Assembly: GCF_030269445.1 (NCBI RefSeq)
Contig: NZ_BSTJ01000004.1
Span: 248,001 to 312,000, forward strand
From: Actinoallomurus iriomotensis
GTDB lineage: Bacteria; Actinomycetota; Actinomycetes; Streptosporangiales; Streptosporangiaceae
Direction: 5' to 3'
DNA length: 64,000 nt
The notes below the pieces were generated by a model. The model was not told where the DNA came from. It ran no database searches and worked only from the letters and a program-made list of their open reading frames with translations. This document shows positions 25,491 through 33,937 of the stretch, piece after piece. Within the stretch, counting starts at the first letter, position 1. Each line of letters opens with the position of its first letter. The position numbers were made by a program, and so were the translations under genes.

Positions 25491-26312
25491 GTGGTTCGTG
25501 GCGCACCGTCCGACGACCTGGACAACGGTGGTGAGGACGAACGCTCGCGCGACTTCGTCCGCTCTCTCGAACGCGGCCTGGCGATCATCCGCGTGTTCAA
25601 CGCCGACCGGCCGTCGATGACCGTCTCGGAGATCGCCCATGAGGCGGGCCTGACCCGCGCCGCCGTACGCCGCTTCCTGCTGACGCTGTCCGAGCTGGGC
25701 TACGTCCACACGAGGAACAACCGCTACGAGCTGACGCCCCAGGTCCTCGAGCTCGGCTACTCCTATCTGTCCGCGCTGTCCTTCCCCGACATCGCGCTGC
25801 CGACCCTGGAGAAGCTGGTCGCGCAGACGTCGGAGGCGAGCGAGGGGTCGATCCTCGACCGCGGCGACGTCGTCTACGTCGTGCGCGTGCCCGGGCCGGC
25901 GCTGATGACGATCTCGGTGAACGTCGGGGCGCGCCGGCCCGCGCACTCGACCGCGATGGGCCGCGTGCTGCTGGCCAACCTGCCGGCGCCCGAGCTGGAG
26001 CACTACCTCAGCACGTACGAGCTGACGCCCTCCACGCCCCGGACCATCACCGACCACAAGGAGTTCCGCGCCGAGCTCCGCAAGGTCCGTGAGGAGGGGT
26101 ACGCCCTGGTCAACCAGGAGCTCGAAGAGGGCCTCGTCGCCGTCGCCGTGCCCGTACGGGACCGGATGGGGCGGGCCCGCGCGGCGATCAACCTGTCCAC
26201 CCACATCGGACGCAAGTCGGTGGAGGAGATGCGGGCGCTGGTCCCGGTCGTCCAGGAGGCCGCCGCCGAGATCGAACTCGGCCTCAGCCACTCGCTCAAC
26301 TGGGCCGACTGA
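25491..26312 (+). CDS. IclR-family transcriptional regulator (PcaR/PobR-like)
   Basis: 273 residues when begun at the GTG at 25491, which has GGAGGT six bases upstream; longer starts from 25422 would overlap the SDR gene and lack such a site. The N-terminal winged helix (SEIAHEAGLTRAAVRRFLLTLSELGYV) is followed by the IclR effector domain (DRGDVVYVVRV, AHSTAMGRVLLANL, EEGLVAVAVPVRDR). The layout matches regulators of beta-ketoadipate-type aromatic pathways. It is the last gene of the plus-strand catabolic unit and the likely regulator of the whole locus. Confidence 0.88.
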   Translation: MVRGAPSDDLDNGGEDERSRDFVRSLERGLAIIRVFNADRPSMTVSEIAHEAGLTRAAVRRFLLTLSELGYVHTRNNRYELTPQVLELGYSYLSALSFPDIALPTLEKLVAQTSEASEGSILDRGDVVYVVRVPGPALMTISVNVGARRPAHSTAMGRVLLANLPAPELEHYLSTYELTPSTPRTITDHKEFRAELRKVREEGYALVNQELEEGLVAVAVPVRDRMGRARAAINLSTHIGRKSVEEMRALVPVVQEAAAEIELGLSHSLNWAD

Positions 26313-26376
26313 CCCTGACGACACCACGGCATCCATCCGGACAGCTCATAGGGCGTTACTTCGCGCTATTGACACC

Positions 26377-27288
26377 TCACGCATCCATTTTCAGGAATTC
26401 CAGCAGTTCACCGATGATCTGTTCGTGAGCGTCCTCCTGAAGGTAATGGCCGGCGTTTTCAAGACGCAGAACGCCGGCGTCCGGGAAGGTGTCCAGCCAC
26501 ATCGACTGGAGAACCTCTGGGCCGAAGGACGGATCGCGCATCGCCCACACGATCCGTATGGGCCGGTCCCGGAAGTGTCGTTTCAGGTCCGCCTCCAGTT
26601 CTCCGGCGAACGCCGCCCACGGCTGCTCTGCCGGGGTGATCGGAATGGCGCGCGGAAAAGCCAGCACGCCGGTCCGGCTGGACCATGTCGGATGGGGTGC
26701 CAGATAGGCCCTTCTGACCGCGGGCGTCAGCCGCGAATGGTCGACCACCCCGGCCCTGAAGAGGAAGGCCCGGTGGAACATGTTCAACCCCTTGACCATC
26801 ACCGCACCGATGCCGGGAAGTCGGAAGAGATGGAGCGCGGCGGGCACTTTGAATCTCTCCCTCGGGACGTGCGCCGCCGTGTTGAGGATGAACAGTCCGC
26901 GTACGCGGTCCGGGTGGGCGACCGCCCAGGCCAGCCCGATGGGACCGCCCCAGTCGTGAGGAACGATGGTGGTCCGGCACAGATCGAGCGACTCCAGCAG
27001 AGCGTCCATGCGGCGTACGTGCTCGGCGATCCGGTAACTCTCGCGCCGGGACGGCTTGTCCGAGCGCCCGAACCCGAGATGATCGGGCACGATGACGCGA
27101 TGGCCGGCGGAGGCCAGCGGACCGATGAAGTCGCGGTAGAGGAAGCCCCAGGTCGGGTTGCCGTGCAACAGCACCACCGGCCGCCCGTCGCGCGGGCCCT
27201 CGTCCACGTAGTGCATACGCCCATCGGCCGTGTCGAACCAGCGCGGCTCGTACGGCCACAGACCACCGAAGGTCCAGTCCGTGCTCAT
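26377..27288 (-). CDS. Alpha/beta hydrolase, haloalkane dehalogenase-like
   Basis: 303 residues. The features that define haloalkane dehalogenases are present: HGNPTWGFLYR with the halide-binding asparagine (Asn44), a nucleophile aspartate followed by tryptophan in PHDWGG (Asp112, Trp113), and the catalytic histidine in NAGHYLQED (His281). Epoxide hydrolases also use an aspartate nucleophile but usually lack this Asn/Trp pair plus HYLQED, so dehalogenase is favoured. The start overlaps the peroxiredoxin-like stop (ATGA). It ends the TetR-linked operon; the natural substrate is unknown. Confidence 0.8.
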   Translation of the reverse strand: MSTDWTFGGLWPYEPRWFDTADGRMHYVDEGPRDGRPVVLLHGNPTWGFLYRDFIGPLASAGHRVIVPDHLGFGRSDKPSRRESYRIAEHVRRMDALLESLDLCRTTIVPHDWGGPIGLAWAVAHPDRVRGLFILNTAAHVPRERFKVPAALHLFRLPGIGAVMVKGLNMFHRAFLFRAGVVDHSRLTPAVRRAYLAPHPTWSSRTGVLAFPRAIPITPAEQPWAAFAGELEADLKRHFRDRPIRIVWAMRDPSFGPEVLQSMWLDTFPDAGVLRLENAGHYLQEDAHEQIIGELLEFLKMDA

Positions 27289-27893
27289 CTCGCGTTCTCC
27301 CGGTATCTCGGCCGGCTTTTCTCCGTACGAGCGAGTTCGAGCAGCTCGTCGACCGACCACTGGTCATAGCCGTGCTCGCCGTACTTGCATGCCACAACGT
27401 GACCGTCGGCGGCGATGAGGAAATCAGCCGGAAGGCCGATACTGCCCCCTTCCGGATTCAGGGAGGGGGCCGCCTGCCGTCTGCGGATGATCTTCCACAG
27501 GTCGTGTGAGAATCCGCGAACAAGCGGCATCCAGGCCCGCGGGTCGAGCAGCGCCCGAGGCGCCGACTCCACGCCGAATTCGACGTACAACCGCTTGTCC
27601 GGGTCGGCGATGACGGCGAACGGCAGCTCGGCAGCGTGAACGAGGAGGTCCTCGGCGGTCGAGTGGAACACCACGATCTCGCTGATCTCCGCCGCGGCGA
27701 TCTCGTCGTGCCGCTGCGCTATGGACCGCATGTGCAGGTTGCAAACGGGACAGCCGGCGAAACGCCGGAACTGCAGGTGAACGAGCCGTCCGGCGTCGGG
27801 AACGCCGATTCTCTCACCCGTTATGGTGACGAGCTCGTGTGCGGCGATGAGACTGCCGGTCGTGATTCTTCCTTCTCCAGCGCGTTCAGACAT
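27285..27893 (-). CDS. Peroxiredoxin-like (AhpC/TSA) protein
   Basis: 202 residues with a thioredoxin-fold core. The active-site-like CPVC is at residues 48-51 (FAGCPVCNLHMRS), and VVFHSTAEDLLVHAAELPFAVIADPDKRLY matches the AhpC-TSA family. A CxxC in place of the single peroxidatic cysteine is seen in the peroxiredoxin-like subgroup, so it may act as a thiol oxidoreductase rather than a peroxidase. It overlaps the P450 gene by eight bases and the hydrolase by four. Confidence 0.8.
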   Translation of the reverse strand: MSERAGEGRITTGSLIAAHELVTITGERIGVPDAGRLVHLQFRRFAGCPVCNLHMRSIAQRHDEIAAAEISEIVVFHSTAEDLLVHAAELPFAVIADPDKRLYVEFGVESAPRALLDPRAWMPLVRGFSHDLWKIIRRRQAAPSLNPEGGSIGLPADFLIAADGHVVACKYGEHGYDQWSVDELLELARTEKSRPRYRENAR

Positions 27894-29178
27894 CCCGCGC
27901 TCCTTTCTGATGTGGGAGTCGACGCCGCCCGGTCACTGGGAGGGTCTCGTAGCCACGGAGGACGAGCCGGTCGCGGCGGGTGCGTGCCGGGGCGGGTGCC
28001 GCGGACAGTGTCGGAAAGCGGGCCAGGAGCCGGTGGAAGGCGACGGATGCTTCAAGCCGGGCCAGGCTGTTGCCGATGCAGATGTGCGGGCCGGCGCCGA
28101 AACTGAGGGGTTTGATGTCGGAGCGGGCGGGATCGAAGCGGTCGGGATCGCGGTAGCGGTGGGGATCGCGGTTGGCGGCACCGATCAGGAGGATCACGTC
28201 GCTGCCTTCGGGAATGGGGATGCCTTCGACGACCAGCCCACTGGCGCGTGCCAGGCGGGTGGTCACCTGCACCGGGGAGTCGTAGCGCAGTACTTCCTCC
28301 ACGAACGCGGATATCGCGATCTCCTCGGAGCGCAGTGCCGCGGAGACGCCGGGGTGGTCGAACAGGATCGCCAGACCGTTGCCGAGGAGATTGGTGGTGG
28401 TCTCGAAGCCTGCGACGAGGAGCAGGATGAGGTTGGCGAGCAGTTCCTCATCGGACAGACGGCCGTCATCCGCGTCTCGGACCGCGACCAGGACGCTGAC
28501 GAGGTCGTCGCCTGGCGCCGCGCGGCGTTCATCGATCAGGTGGGTGAAGTACCCGCCCAGCTCACGTGCGGCGGCATCGGCCGGCCCCGGGGCCACGGTG
28601 GTGCCCGACAGTTCCAACGCCTCGGTCAGATCGGTGGCCAGCGGACGAAAACGGTGCCGGTCGGCTCGGGGGACGCCGAGCAGTTCACAGATCACCGTGA
28701 CCGGCAGCGGGAAGGCGAACTCGTTCATGAAGTCGGCCGGCCGACCGTCTGCTCCGGCCTCGCCGAGCCGGTCGAGCAGATCGTCCACCGCGTCCTCGAT
28801 CGCCGGTCGCATGGAGATGATCCGGCGGGGGGTGAACACCTGGGAGATCAAGGAACGCATACGCTCATGGTCGGGCGGATTGGCCCGCAGGATCGACCGG
28901 CTCATCGAGCGCAACGCGTCATCACCCGCGGTATCGGTCTCTTCCCGCCGGCGCGGTGCCGTGTCGGGCAACCCGAACCCTGGATCGCGCAGCACCTGGT
29001 TGACCGCCGCGTAACCGCAGACCAGGAACAGGCCGTCGGCGATGGCCGAGACCGGTCCCATCCGGTGCGCCTCCGCGTAGAGCGGGAAAGGATCGGTACG
29101 TCCCGCGGGCGCCAGGAGGGCCTCCATGATCGTCCCCGCGTCCTTGTCCCCTATTCCGTGGCACGGCGTGACAGGCAT
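27886..29178 (-). CDS. Cytochrome P450
   Basis: 430 residues, bacterial class. The oxygen-activation helix is LLVAGFETTTNLLGN, the EXXR-region is EEVLRYDSP, and the heme loop LSFGAGPHICIGN carries Cys367. The ATG at 29178 shares a base with the stop of the membrane protein upstream. No ferredoxin gene is adjacent, so electrons must come from elsewhere. Its operon partners (MFS pump, peroxiredoxin-like and dehalogenase-like proteins) suggest detoxification or modification of a small hydrophobic compound. Confidence 0.92.
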   Translation of the reverse strand: MPVTPCHGIGDKDAGTIMEALLAPAGRTDPFPLYAEAHRMGPVSAIADGLFLVCGYAAVNQVLRDPGFGLPDTAPRRREETDTAGDDALRSMSRSILRANPPDHERMRSLISQVFTPRRIISMRPAIEDAVDDLLDRLGEAGADGRPADFMNEFAFPLPVTVICELLGVPRADRHRFRPLATDLTEALELSGTTVAPGPADAAARELGGYFTHLIDERRAAPGDDLVSVLVAVRDADDGRLSDEELLANLILLLVAGFETTTNLLGNGLAILFDHPGVSAALRSEEIAISAFVEEVLRYDSPVQVTTRLARASGLVVEGIPIPEGSDVILLIGAANRDPHRYRDPDRFDPARSDIKPLSFGAGPHICIGNSLARLEASVAFHRLLARFPTLSAAPAPARTRRDRLVLRGYETLPVTGRRRLPHQKGARDV

Positions 29179-29891
29179 CAGGCGGGCAGATTCCGGACTC
29201 GTCCGAAGGCGCGGCCGAGCAGCACGTATCCGTACGCGTAGGGTGCGGCGCCGGCGATCTCGAAGACCGACGTGACCATCGAATGCGGTCCGAAGCCGAA
29301 CAGCGCCGCGGTGCCGCCGATCGCGTACACCACGCCACCGAATCCCAGCAGTAGGCCGGCCCACCGCCGTCCGTACCGGTTGAGCAGCAGGGCGAGCATC
29401 ACGTATCCCACCGGGAAGAGGACGTTCGCCGCCACCACGATGATGCCGCCCTCGATGTCCAGGTCCTTGGAGGTGTGCACGAGATCGGGCGCGTACCTGG
29501 CGGTCACCGGATTGTGGCCGCCGTCGAAGACGATGAGGCCGAACCAGAGGATGGTGCCGATCAGAGCCGTGTACAGCGCCGGAAGCCCGCGCGGACCGAA
29601 CCCGCGAAGGCCCAGAGCCAGGACACCGGCCAGGCAGATCGCCTGCACCAGCAGGCTGATGGCCTCCATGGAATGGGTGAACGCGTACCACTCGGCATGT
29701 GCCGCGATGTCGTGGCCGTCGCGCGCCGGGTGCAGGATGACGGTGAGCAGGAACAGCGGCCCCCCGATCATCGCGGTGAGCTTCACCATCATCCGTACAT
29801 ACCGGGTGTCGTCCTCGGCGTCGCGTCGGTCAACGGGGCCGTGGGGAGTCATCATTCCGGCTTCGCGTTGCGCCGGGTGGTGGGCATCCAT
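29178..29891 (-). CDS. Seven-helix integral membrane protein of unknown function
   Basis: 237 residues with about seven membrane helices after a hydrophilic, His/Met-rich N-terminus. The ATG at 29891 is preferred because AGGAG lies seven bases before it, whereas the ATG at 29906 would place that site inside the coding region. No family is recognised with confidence. It sits between the MFS pump and the P450 in the TetR-linked operon. Confidence 0.7.
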   Translation of the reverse strand: MDAHHPAQREAGMMTPHGPVDRRDAEDDTRYVRMMVKLTAMIGGPLFLLTVILHPARDGHDIAAHAEWYAFTHSMEAISLLVQAICLAGVLALGLRGFGPRGLPALYTALIGTILWFGLIVFDGGHNPVTARYAPDLVHTSKDLDIEGGIIVVAANVLFPVGYVMLALLLNRYGRRWAGLLLGFGGVVYAIGGTAALFGFGPHSMVTSVFEIAGAAPYAYGYVLLGRAFGRVRNLPA

Positions 29892-29946
29892 CGGTGTTCT
29901 CCTCATCGGTTGTTCGAGTGGTGCGGTGCGGGCCCGACGCGCGGCA

Positions 29947-31377
29947 TCAGTGGGCGTGTGGTGTCGCGCTGGCGGGCGCGACGCCTGGGGGCATGACGAA
30001 TACGCTCAGCGCGGCGGCGACCAGGGCCGCGACGGCGCCGACCGCGAAGGCCAGGGTGACGCCGGTCGCGCTGACCTCGCCGGCCACGCCGCCGGCGGCG
30101 ACGGTGGACAGGACGGCGACCCCGAGCGTGCCGCCGAGTTCGTGGGAGGTGTTCACGATCCCCGAGCGCGTTCCCGCCTCGCCCGGGGCGACGGCGGTCA
30201 GCGCCGCGGTGACCGCCGTGACCAGTGCGGCGCCGACACCGATCGCCGCCACGCTGAGCCCCGCGACGAGCCAGGCGGGACCGCCGGCGCCGGCCGCCAG
30301 CCCGTAACCCGCCGCGGTGACGGTCAACGAGCCGGTGGCGAGTACGCGTCCGTCGAATCTCGTGACGGCCCGGCTACCGGCGTGGGCCCCGATGACGGTG
30401 CCGAGCGCGATCGGCAGGAAGGCCAGGCCGGTCCCCGCGGCGCTGTGGCCATGAAGACGCTGGAGGTAGAACGACCCGAGGAAGAACGCGCTCACCATCA
30501 GGCCGGTGGCGACCGACATCAGCAACGTCCCGGCCACGACCGGGCGACGGGTCAGCACCCGCAACGGGATCAGCGGTGCGGCGGCCACGCGCTCGACCAC
30601 CACGAACACTCCGCAGAGCAGGACCGCCGCGGCCAACGGCGCGAGCGTCGACACCACGAGCCAGCCGTGTCCGCCGGCGTTGATCAGCCCGTACATGGCG
30701 GCGCCGGTGGCGAGCGTGACCGAGAGCGCACCGGCGACATCCGCCGGAGCGGTTCCGGATCCGTGTCGCCGCCCGGCGGGAATCGCCATGGGCAGCAGCA
30801 CCAGGACGATCAGCCCGGCCGGTACGTTGATGAAGAACACCCACCGCCAGCCCGGACCAGAGGTCAGCAGGCCACCGAGGATCACACCCAGGGCCGAACC
30901 GGCGCCGCCGATCCCCGCCCACACGCCCAGCGCTCGGGCCCGGTCCTTGCCGGCGAAGGTCGTCGTGACCACCGACAGCGCCGCCGGCGACATCGACGCC
31001 GCGCCGACGCCCTGCGCCGCACGACCGGCCAGCAGCATCGCCGCGTCCACTGCCAGTCCGCTGACCAGCGACGCCGTGACGAAGATCGCCAGACCGCCGA
31101 GCAGCAGCCGGCGAGCACCGAACAGGTCGGCGGCCCGGCCGCCGAGCAGCATGAGGCCACCGAACGCCAGCGTGTAGGCCGTCAGCACCCATGGCACGGC
31201 TCCCCGGTGCAGCGGCAGGTCGGCGCTGATGTCGGGCAACGCGACGTTCACGACGGTCACGTCGAGAACGAGCATGAACTGCGCGGCGCCCAACAGCCCC
31301 AGCAGACCCCACCGGTGCGGGCCGGTCGACCCGTGCTCCCGGTCAGCGGTGACCGGCGACGGTGACGTAGGCGCCAT
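29947..31377 (-). CDS. MFS multidrug transporter, DHA2 (14-helix) type
   Basis: 476 residues with about 14 helices. DHA2 landmarks are LDVTVVNVALPDI in helix 1, LGGRAADLFGARR in loop 2-3 and the motif C-like segment GPGWRWVFFINVPAGL. AAGGAG precedes the ATG at 31377. It diverges from a TetR regulator, and three matching operator-like sites lie between them, so it is probably a ligand-induced exporter. The genes downstream on the same strand may share its transcript. Confidence 0.9.
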   Translation of the reverse strand: MAPTSPSPVTADREHGSTGPHRWGLLGLLGAAQFMLVLDVTVVNVALPDISADLPLHRGAVPWVLTAYTLAFGGLMLLGGRAADLFGARRLLLGGLAIFVTASLVSGLAVDAAMLLAGRAAQGVGAASMSPAALSVVTTTFAGKDRARALGVWAGIGGAGSALGVILGGLLTSGPGWRWVFFINVPAGLIVLVLLPMAIPAGRRHGSGTAPADVAGALSVTLATGAAMYGLINAGGHGWLVVSTLAPLAAAVLLCGVFVVVERVAAAPLIPLRVLTRRPVVAGTLLMSVATGLMVSAFFLGSFYLQRLHGHSAAGTGLAFLPIALGTVIGAHAGSRAVTRFDGRVLATGSLTVTAAGYGLAAGAGGPAWLVAGLSVAAIGVGAALVTAVTAALTAVAPGEAGTRSGIVNTSHELGGTLGVAVLSTVAAGGVAGEVSATGVTLAFAVGAVAALVAAALSVFVMPPGVAPASATPHAH

Positions 31378-31433
31378 GACCTGCTCCTTCTGATGTCAAC
31401 AGCCCGATGCACGATCGACTCGGACCGATCAAC

Positions 31434-31454
31434 CTGAACATGCGTGTTCGAGTT
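31434..31454. promoter_or_regulatory. TetR operator-like site 1
   Basis: CTGAAC, six bases, GTTCGAGTT. First of three copies of the pattern CTGAAC-N6-GTTCRAGTT in the MFS/TetR gap; the GAAC/GTTC halves form an inverted repeat. It lies nearest to the MFS start. Confidence 0.7.
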
Positions 31455-31472
31455 GCAAGCTAACACACTAAG

Positions 31473-31494
31473 CTGAACACTGATGTTCAAGTTA
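31473..31494. promoter_or_regulatory. TetR operator-like site 2
   Basis: CTGAAC, six bases, GTTCAAGTTA. Same pattern as sites 1 and 3; TGAAC and GTTCA make it the most symmetric of the three. Centre-to-centre distance to site 1 is 39 bases. Confidence 0.7.
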
Positions 31495-31541
31495 TTGGGC
31501 GGAGCTCACCGACGCCGTCGCCGGGAAGGACGCGCGACAAC

Positions 31542-31563
31542 CTGAACTACACTGTTCGAGTTA
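31542..31563. promoter_or_regulatory. TetR operator-like site 3
   Basis: CTGAAC, six bases, GTTCGAGTTA, ending 36 bases before the TetR start codon, so it may serve autorepression. The three sites share the asymmetric AGTT tail, which random inverted repeats would not. Confidence 0.7.
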
Positions 31564-31599
31564 CTCGGAGACATCAGCTCATGCGGCACAGGAGTAGGG

Positions 31600-32250
31600 A
31601 TGGCAGCCACACCGCGCGGCGCCGGCGGCAGGTCGTCCGCGCAACGCGCGGCGACGCCGCTCACGGAACGACGGGCCGACGCCCGGCGCAACATCATGGC
31701 CATCCTGGACGCGGCCCAGTCGTGCCTGGCCCGGGACACCGACGCCAGCGTCGCCGACATCGCCAAGGCGGCCGGTGTCGGCCGGGTCACGCTCTACGGG
31801 CACTTCAGCACCCGGGCGGACCTCGTCGACGCCGTACTCACGCGCACCGTCGAACAGGCCGACGTGGCGCTCGACGCCACCGACACCACCGGTGACCCAC
31901 GCCAGGCGCTGACGCGACTCGTCGGCGCCTCGTGGCAGATCGTCCATCAGTTCCGGTCCGTGCTTCAGGCCGCCCAACGCGAACTGCCCGCGGAACGGAT
32001 CCGTGCCGTCCACGACCGGATCCTGCGACGGGTCCAGACGATCGTCGACCGCGGCCGACGCGTCGGCGTCTTTCGCGACGACCTGCCCGAGAGATGGCTC
32101 GTCACCACGGTGTTCAGCCTGATGCACGCGGCAGCCGAAGACACCGCCGCGGGCAGGCTGGACGCCGAGGACGCCGCGCGGATCATCTCGGCGACGCTGC
32201 TCGCGGCCCTCGCCCCGCCCGTCGCCGACGTACCCACGGCGACTCCGTGA
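31600..32250 (+). CDS. TetR/AcrR-family transcriptional regulator
   Basis: 216 residues. The N-terminal helix-turn-helix reads ASVADIAKAAGVGRVTLYGHFSTRADLVDAVL, typical of TetR repressors, followed by an all-helical ligand domain. AGGAG precedes the ATG. It is divergent from the DHA2 pump and is the expected binder of the three operator-like sites. The inducing ligand is unknown. Confidence 0.92.
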   Translation: MAATPRGAGGRSSAQRAATPLTERRADARRNIMAILDAAQSCLARDTDASVADIAKAAGVGRVTLYGHFSTRADLVDAVLTRTVEQADVALDATDTTGDPRQALTRLVGASWQIVHQFRSVLQAAQRELPAERIRAVHDRILRRVQTIVDRGRRVGVFRDDLPERWLVTTVFSLMHAAAEDTAAGRLDAEDAARIISATLLAALAPPVADVPTATP

Positions 32251-32307
32251 TCGCCGGCCTCGTCGCGCACCGCCACGGCGCCGTCACCGTTGAGGAGGTT
32301 GGGCCCG

Positions 32308-32988
32308 ATGCCCGATCCGCGCCGGCTGGCCGACCACTGGCTTCAGCGCTGCTACGGCTTTCCACTGCGGCTGGCCGGCTCCGGCCCGGTGGCCGAGACG
32401 TCCCAGGCGTGGTTGTTCAGCGTCGCCCAGTTGCCGGTGCCCGGAGCCCCGCCGGTGACCTCACCGGCGCCGATGCTGACGGCCCTGGTCTGTGTGCCGA
32501 AGAACGGCGCGCCGCCCTTCCACCCGGCCACCGACGACCCGTGGGCGGACCTGGCCGACTTCGACCGCGATCCGCGTCCCCGCGACCCCGTCGTACAGGC
32601 GCGCCGCACCAACGCCCGCGGCTGCGTCCTCGCGGCGCACGCGGCGATCTCCGGCGCCCCGGCTCCGGCACCGGCGCCGCCCTGGCGGCCGGAGCACGAA
32701 TCGGCCGGCTGGTGGAATGAGTTCATCCGGGCTCACTTCCCGACCGCCGAAGTGGGACCGTGCGCGGACTGGGACACGGTCATCAGAGCGGTCGGCGAGC
32801 CCGGCCCGGACACCAGGGGCGTGGTGTGGCTCCGCCGGGAGCTGAACGGAGCCGAGGCGACCGGCCACCTGCTCTACGCGCACAACGACAACGGCCGGGT
32901 GGTGCTGCTCGACCCGCAGGCCCGGCGGCTCGCCCGGCTGGAGACCACGAACGTACGGCAGCTGGTGCTGGCCCGGATCGGTCCCTGA
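32308..32988 (+). CDS. YrhB/Imm35-like domain plus papain-fold-like protein
   Basis: 226 residues. The first 75 residues (PRRLADHWLQRCYG, VAETSQAWLFSVAQL) resemble the YrhB/immunity-protein-35 domain. The C-terminal half resembles papain-fold toxin or glutamine-deamidase-like domains: a cysteine in TNARGCVLAAHAAI, a histidine in ATGHLLYAHND and an Asp-Pro-Gln in VVLLDPQARRL, in catalytic order. AGGAGG lies before the ATG at 32308. Neither a secretion signal nor an obvious toxin/immunity partner is present. The domain assignment is by pattern only and is uncertain. Confidence 0.55.
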   Translation: MPDPRRLADHWLQRCYGFPLRLAGSGPVAETSQAWLFSVAQLPVPGAPPVTSPAPMLTALVCVPKNGAPPFHPATDDPWADLADFDRDPRPRDPVVQARRTNARGCVLAAHAAISGAPAPAPAPPWRPEHESAGWWNEFIRAHFPTAEVGPCADWDTVIRAVGEPGPDTRGVVWLRRELNGAEATGHLLYAHNDNGRVVLLDPQARRLARLETTNVRQLVLARIGP

Positions 32989-32998
32989 GAGGGCCGGG

Positions 32999-33307
32999 TC
33001 ACCGCGGCGCCGGAGACGCGCGCGGGTAGGTCCAGTGCAGTCCGTCCGACGTGCTGACCAGGCCGTCCGGTAACAGGGGCGTCGCCTCCGCGCCCAGCAG
33101 GATCTCCGCCTGCAGGTTCGCGCTCTCGGCCATCGCGTTCGCCACCACGGGCTTGGCGTGCAGCTCGCCGGATGACGTGCCGCTTCTGTCGGCGGCCTCC
33201 GCCAGGGCCTCGGCCCCGCCGACGAGCTCGTCGGCGACCGACTCGGGAGTGCCCCCGATCACGTCGCCGGAGGCCAGTCCCCCGACGAGCTCGACGAACG
33301 CCTCCAC
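32999..33307 (-). pseudogene. C-terminal fragment of an unrecognised protein beside the IS remnant
   Basis: An open frame of 102 codons from a GTG at 33307. It reads naturally upstream into LTPLPE before meeting the IS terminal repeat at 33322-33334, so the true N-terminus appears to have been lost at the insertion. No ribosome site precedes the GTG. The peptide is Ala/Glu-rich with no known motif (SVADELVGGAEALAEAAD). It may be a remnant or a short hypothetical gene. Confidence 0.4.
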
Positions 33308-33389
33308 TTCCGGCAGCGGAGTGAGGTGATCTCACCAAGATCATGTTGGCAGCCCGTTCCGGGAGAACGGTCGAGTAGGCGACCCGAAG

Positions 33390-33485
33390 AGTTACGTCAT
33401 TCTGGACGGCAAGCTGTTCGCCAGCGACCGGCCGGGCGAGCAGACCACCAGCGTCAAAGGCAGGCTGATCGACGCGTGGTACTCC
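33390..33485 (+). pseudogene. Transposase fragment (DDE_Tnp_4-like, central part)
   Basis: Encodes SYVILDGKLFASDR, then SVKGRLIDAWYS, which matches the first catalytic-Asp region of IS5-like DDE_Tnp_4 transposases (a DG-x-L/LF-DR motif then KG..ID.WYS). The N-terminal HTH part is missing and the frame ends in unrelated sequence after WYS. Confidence 0.7.
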
Positions 33486-33501
33486 ACCGCCGTCCGTGGC
33501 C

Positions 33502-33815
33502 GGCGTCGCCCTGCATCTGGAACTGAGCGGAACCGGATCGCGCGCCGGGCTCATGGACGCGTTGCGGGAGGCACGTGCGCACCGGGCGGCTCGTGTCGGG
33601 CATCCGGCCGCCCTCGGCCCGATCCCTTGCCGCTGATCTAGGCATAGCCCGTAACACCGTGGCCGACACCTACGCAGAACCGGTCGCCGAGGGCGACTCA
33701 CCGCACAGCAGGGGTCCGGGAGCCGGGTGGCCAGGCGGGCCGATCCGCGCAGAGCTGCGCCCGCTCCTCCTCGCACAATAGACGTGAACGAAGCCCCACG
33801 CCCGCCGGCGCGGAC
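33502..33815 (+). pseudogene. MocR/PdxR-type GntR regulator fragment, frameshifted
   Basis: Pieces in changing frames read VALHLELSGTGSRAGLMDAL, then VRTGRLVSGIRPPSARSLAA with DLGIARNTVADTYAE, then TAQQGSGSRVARRADPRRAA. Joined, they are the N-terminal winged helix and linker of a MocR-type PLP-dependent regulator. There is at least one one-base shift near 33572 and another near 33695. The aminotransferase domain is absent. Confidence 0.7.
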
Positions 33816-33937
33816 CCGGCGAGCGGGTCAACGTCGAGCTGAAGAACTGGAAGATCCTGCGCAAGATCCGCTCCAGCCCCGACAACGCCGACAAGCTCAT
33901 CGCCGCAGTCCAGACCCTCATGATCGCCAGCGCATGA
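33812..33937 (+). pseudogene. Transposase fragment (C-terminal end)
   Basis: Encodes GPGERVNVELKNWKILRKIR then a helix ending LMIASA and a stop. This is the usual C-terminus of IS5-like DDE_Tnp_4 transposases (ER.N..LK.W.ILR.IR). It ends 20 bases inside the right terminal repeat. Confidence 0.7.

Noticed and set aside
6993-26312. Calling the locus a glycine cleavage or a plain hydroxyproline operon
   Set aside because: gcvT, gcvH and the hydroxyproline epimerase are absent, and the P-protein motifs deviate from canonical forms.
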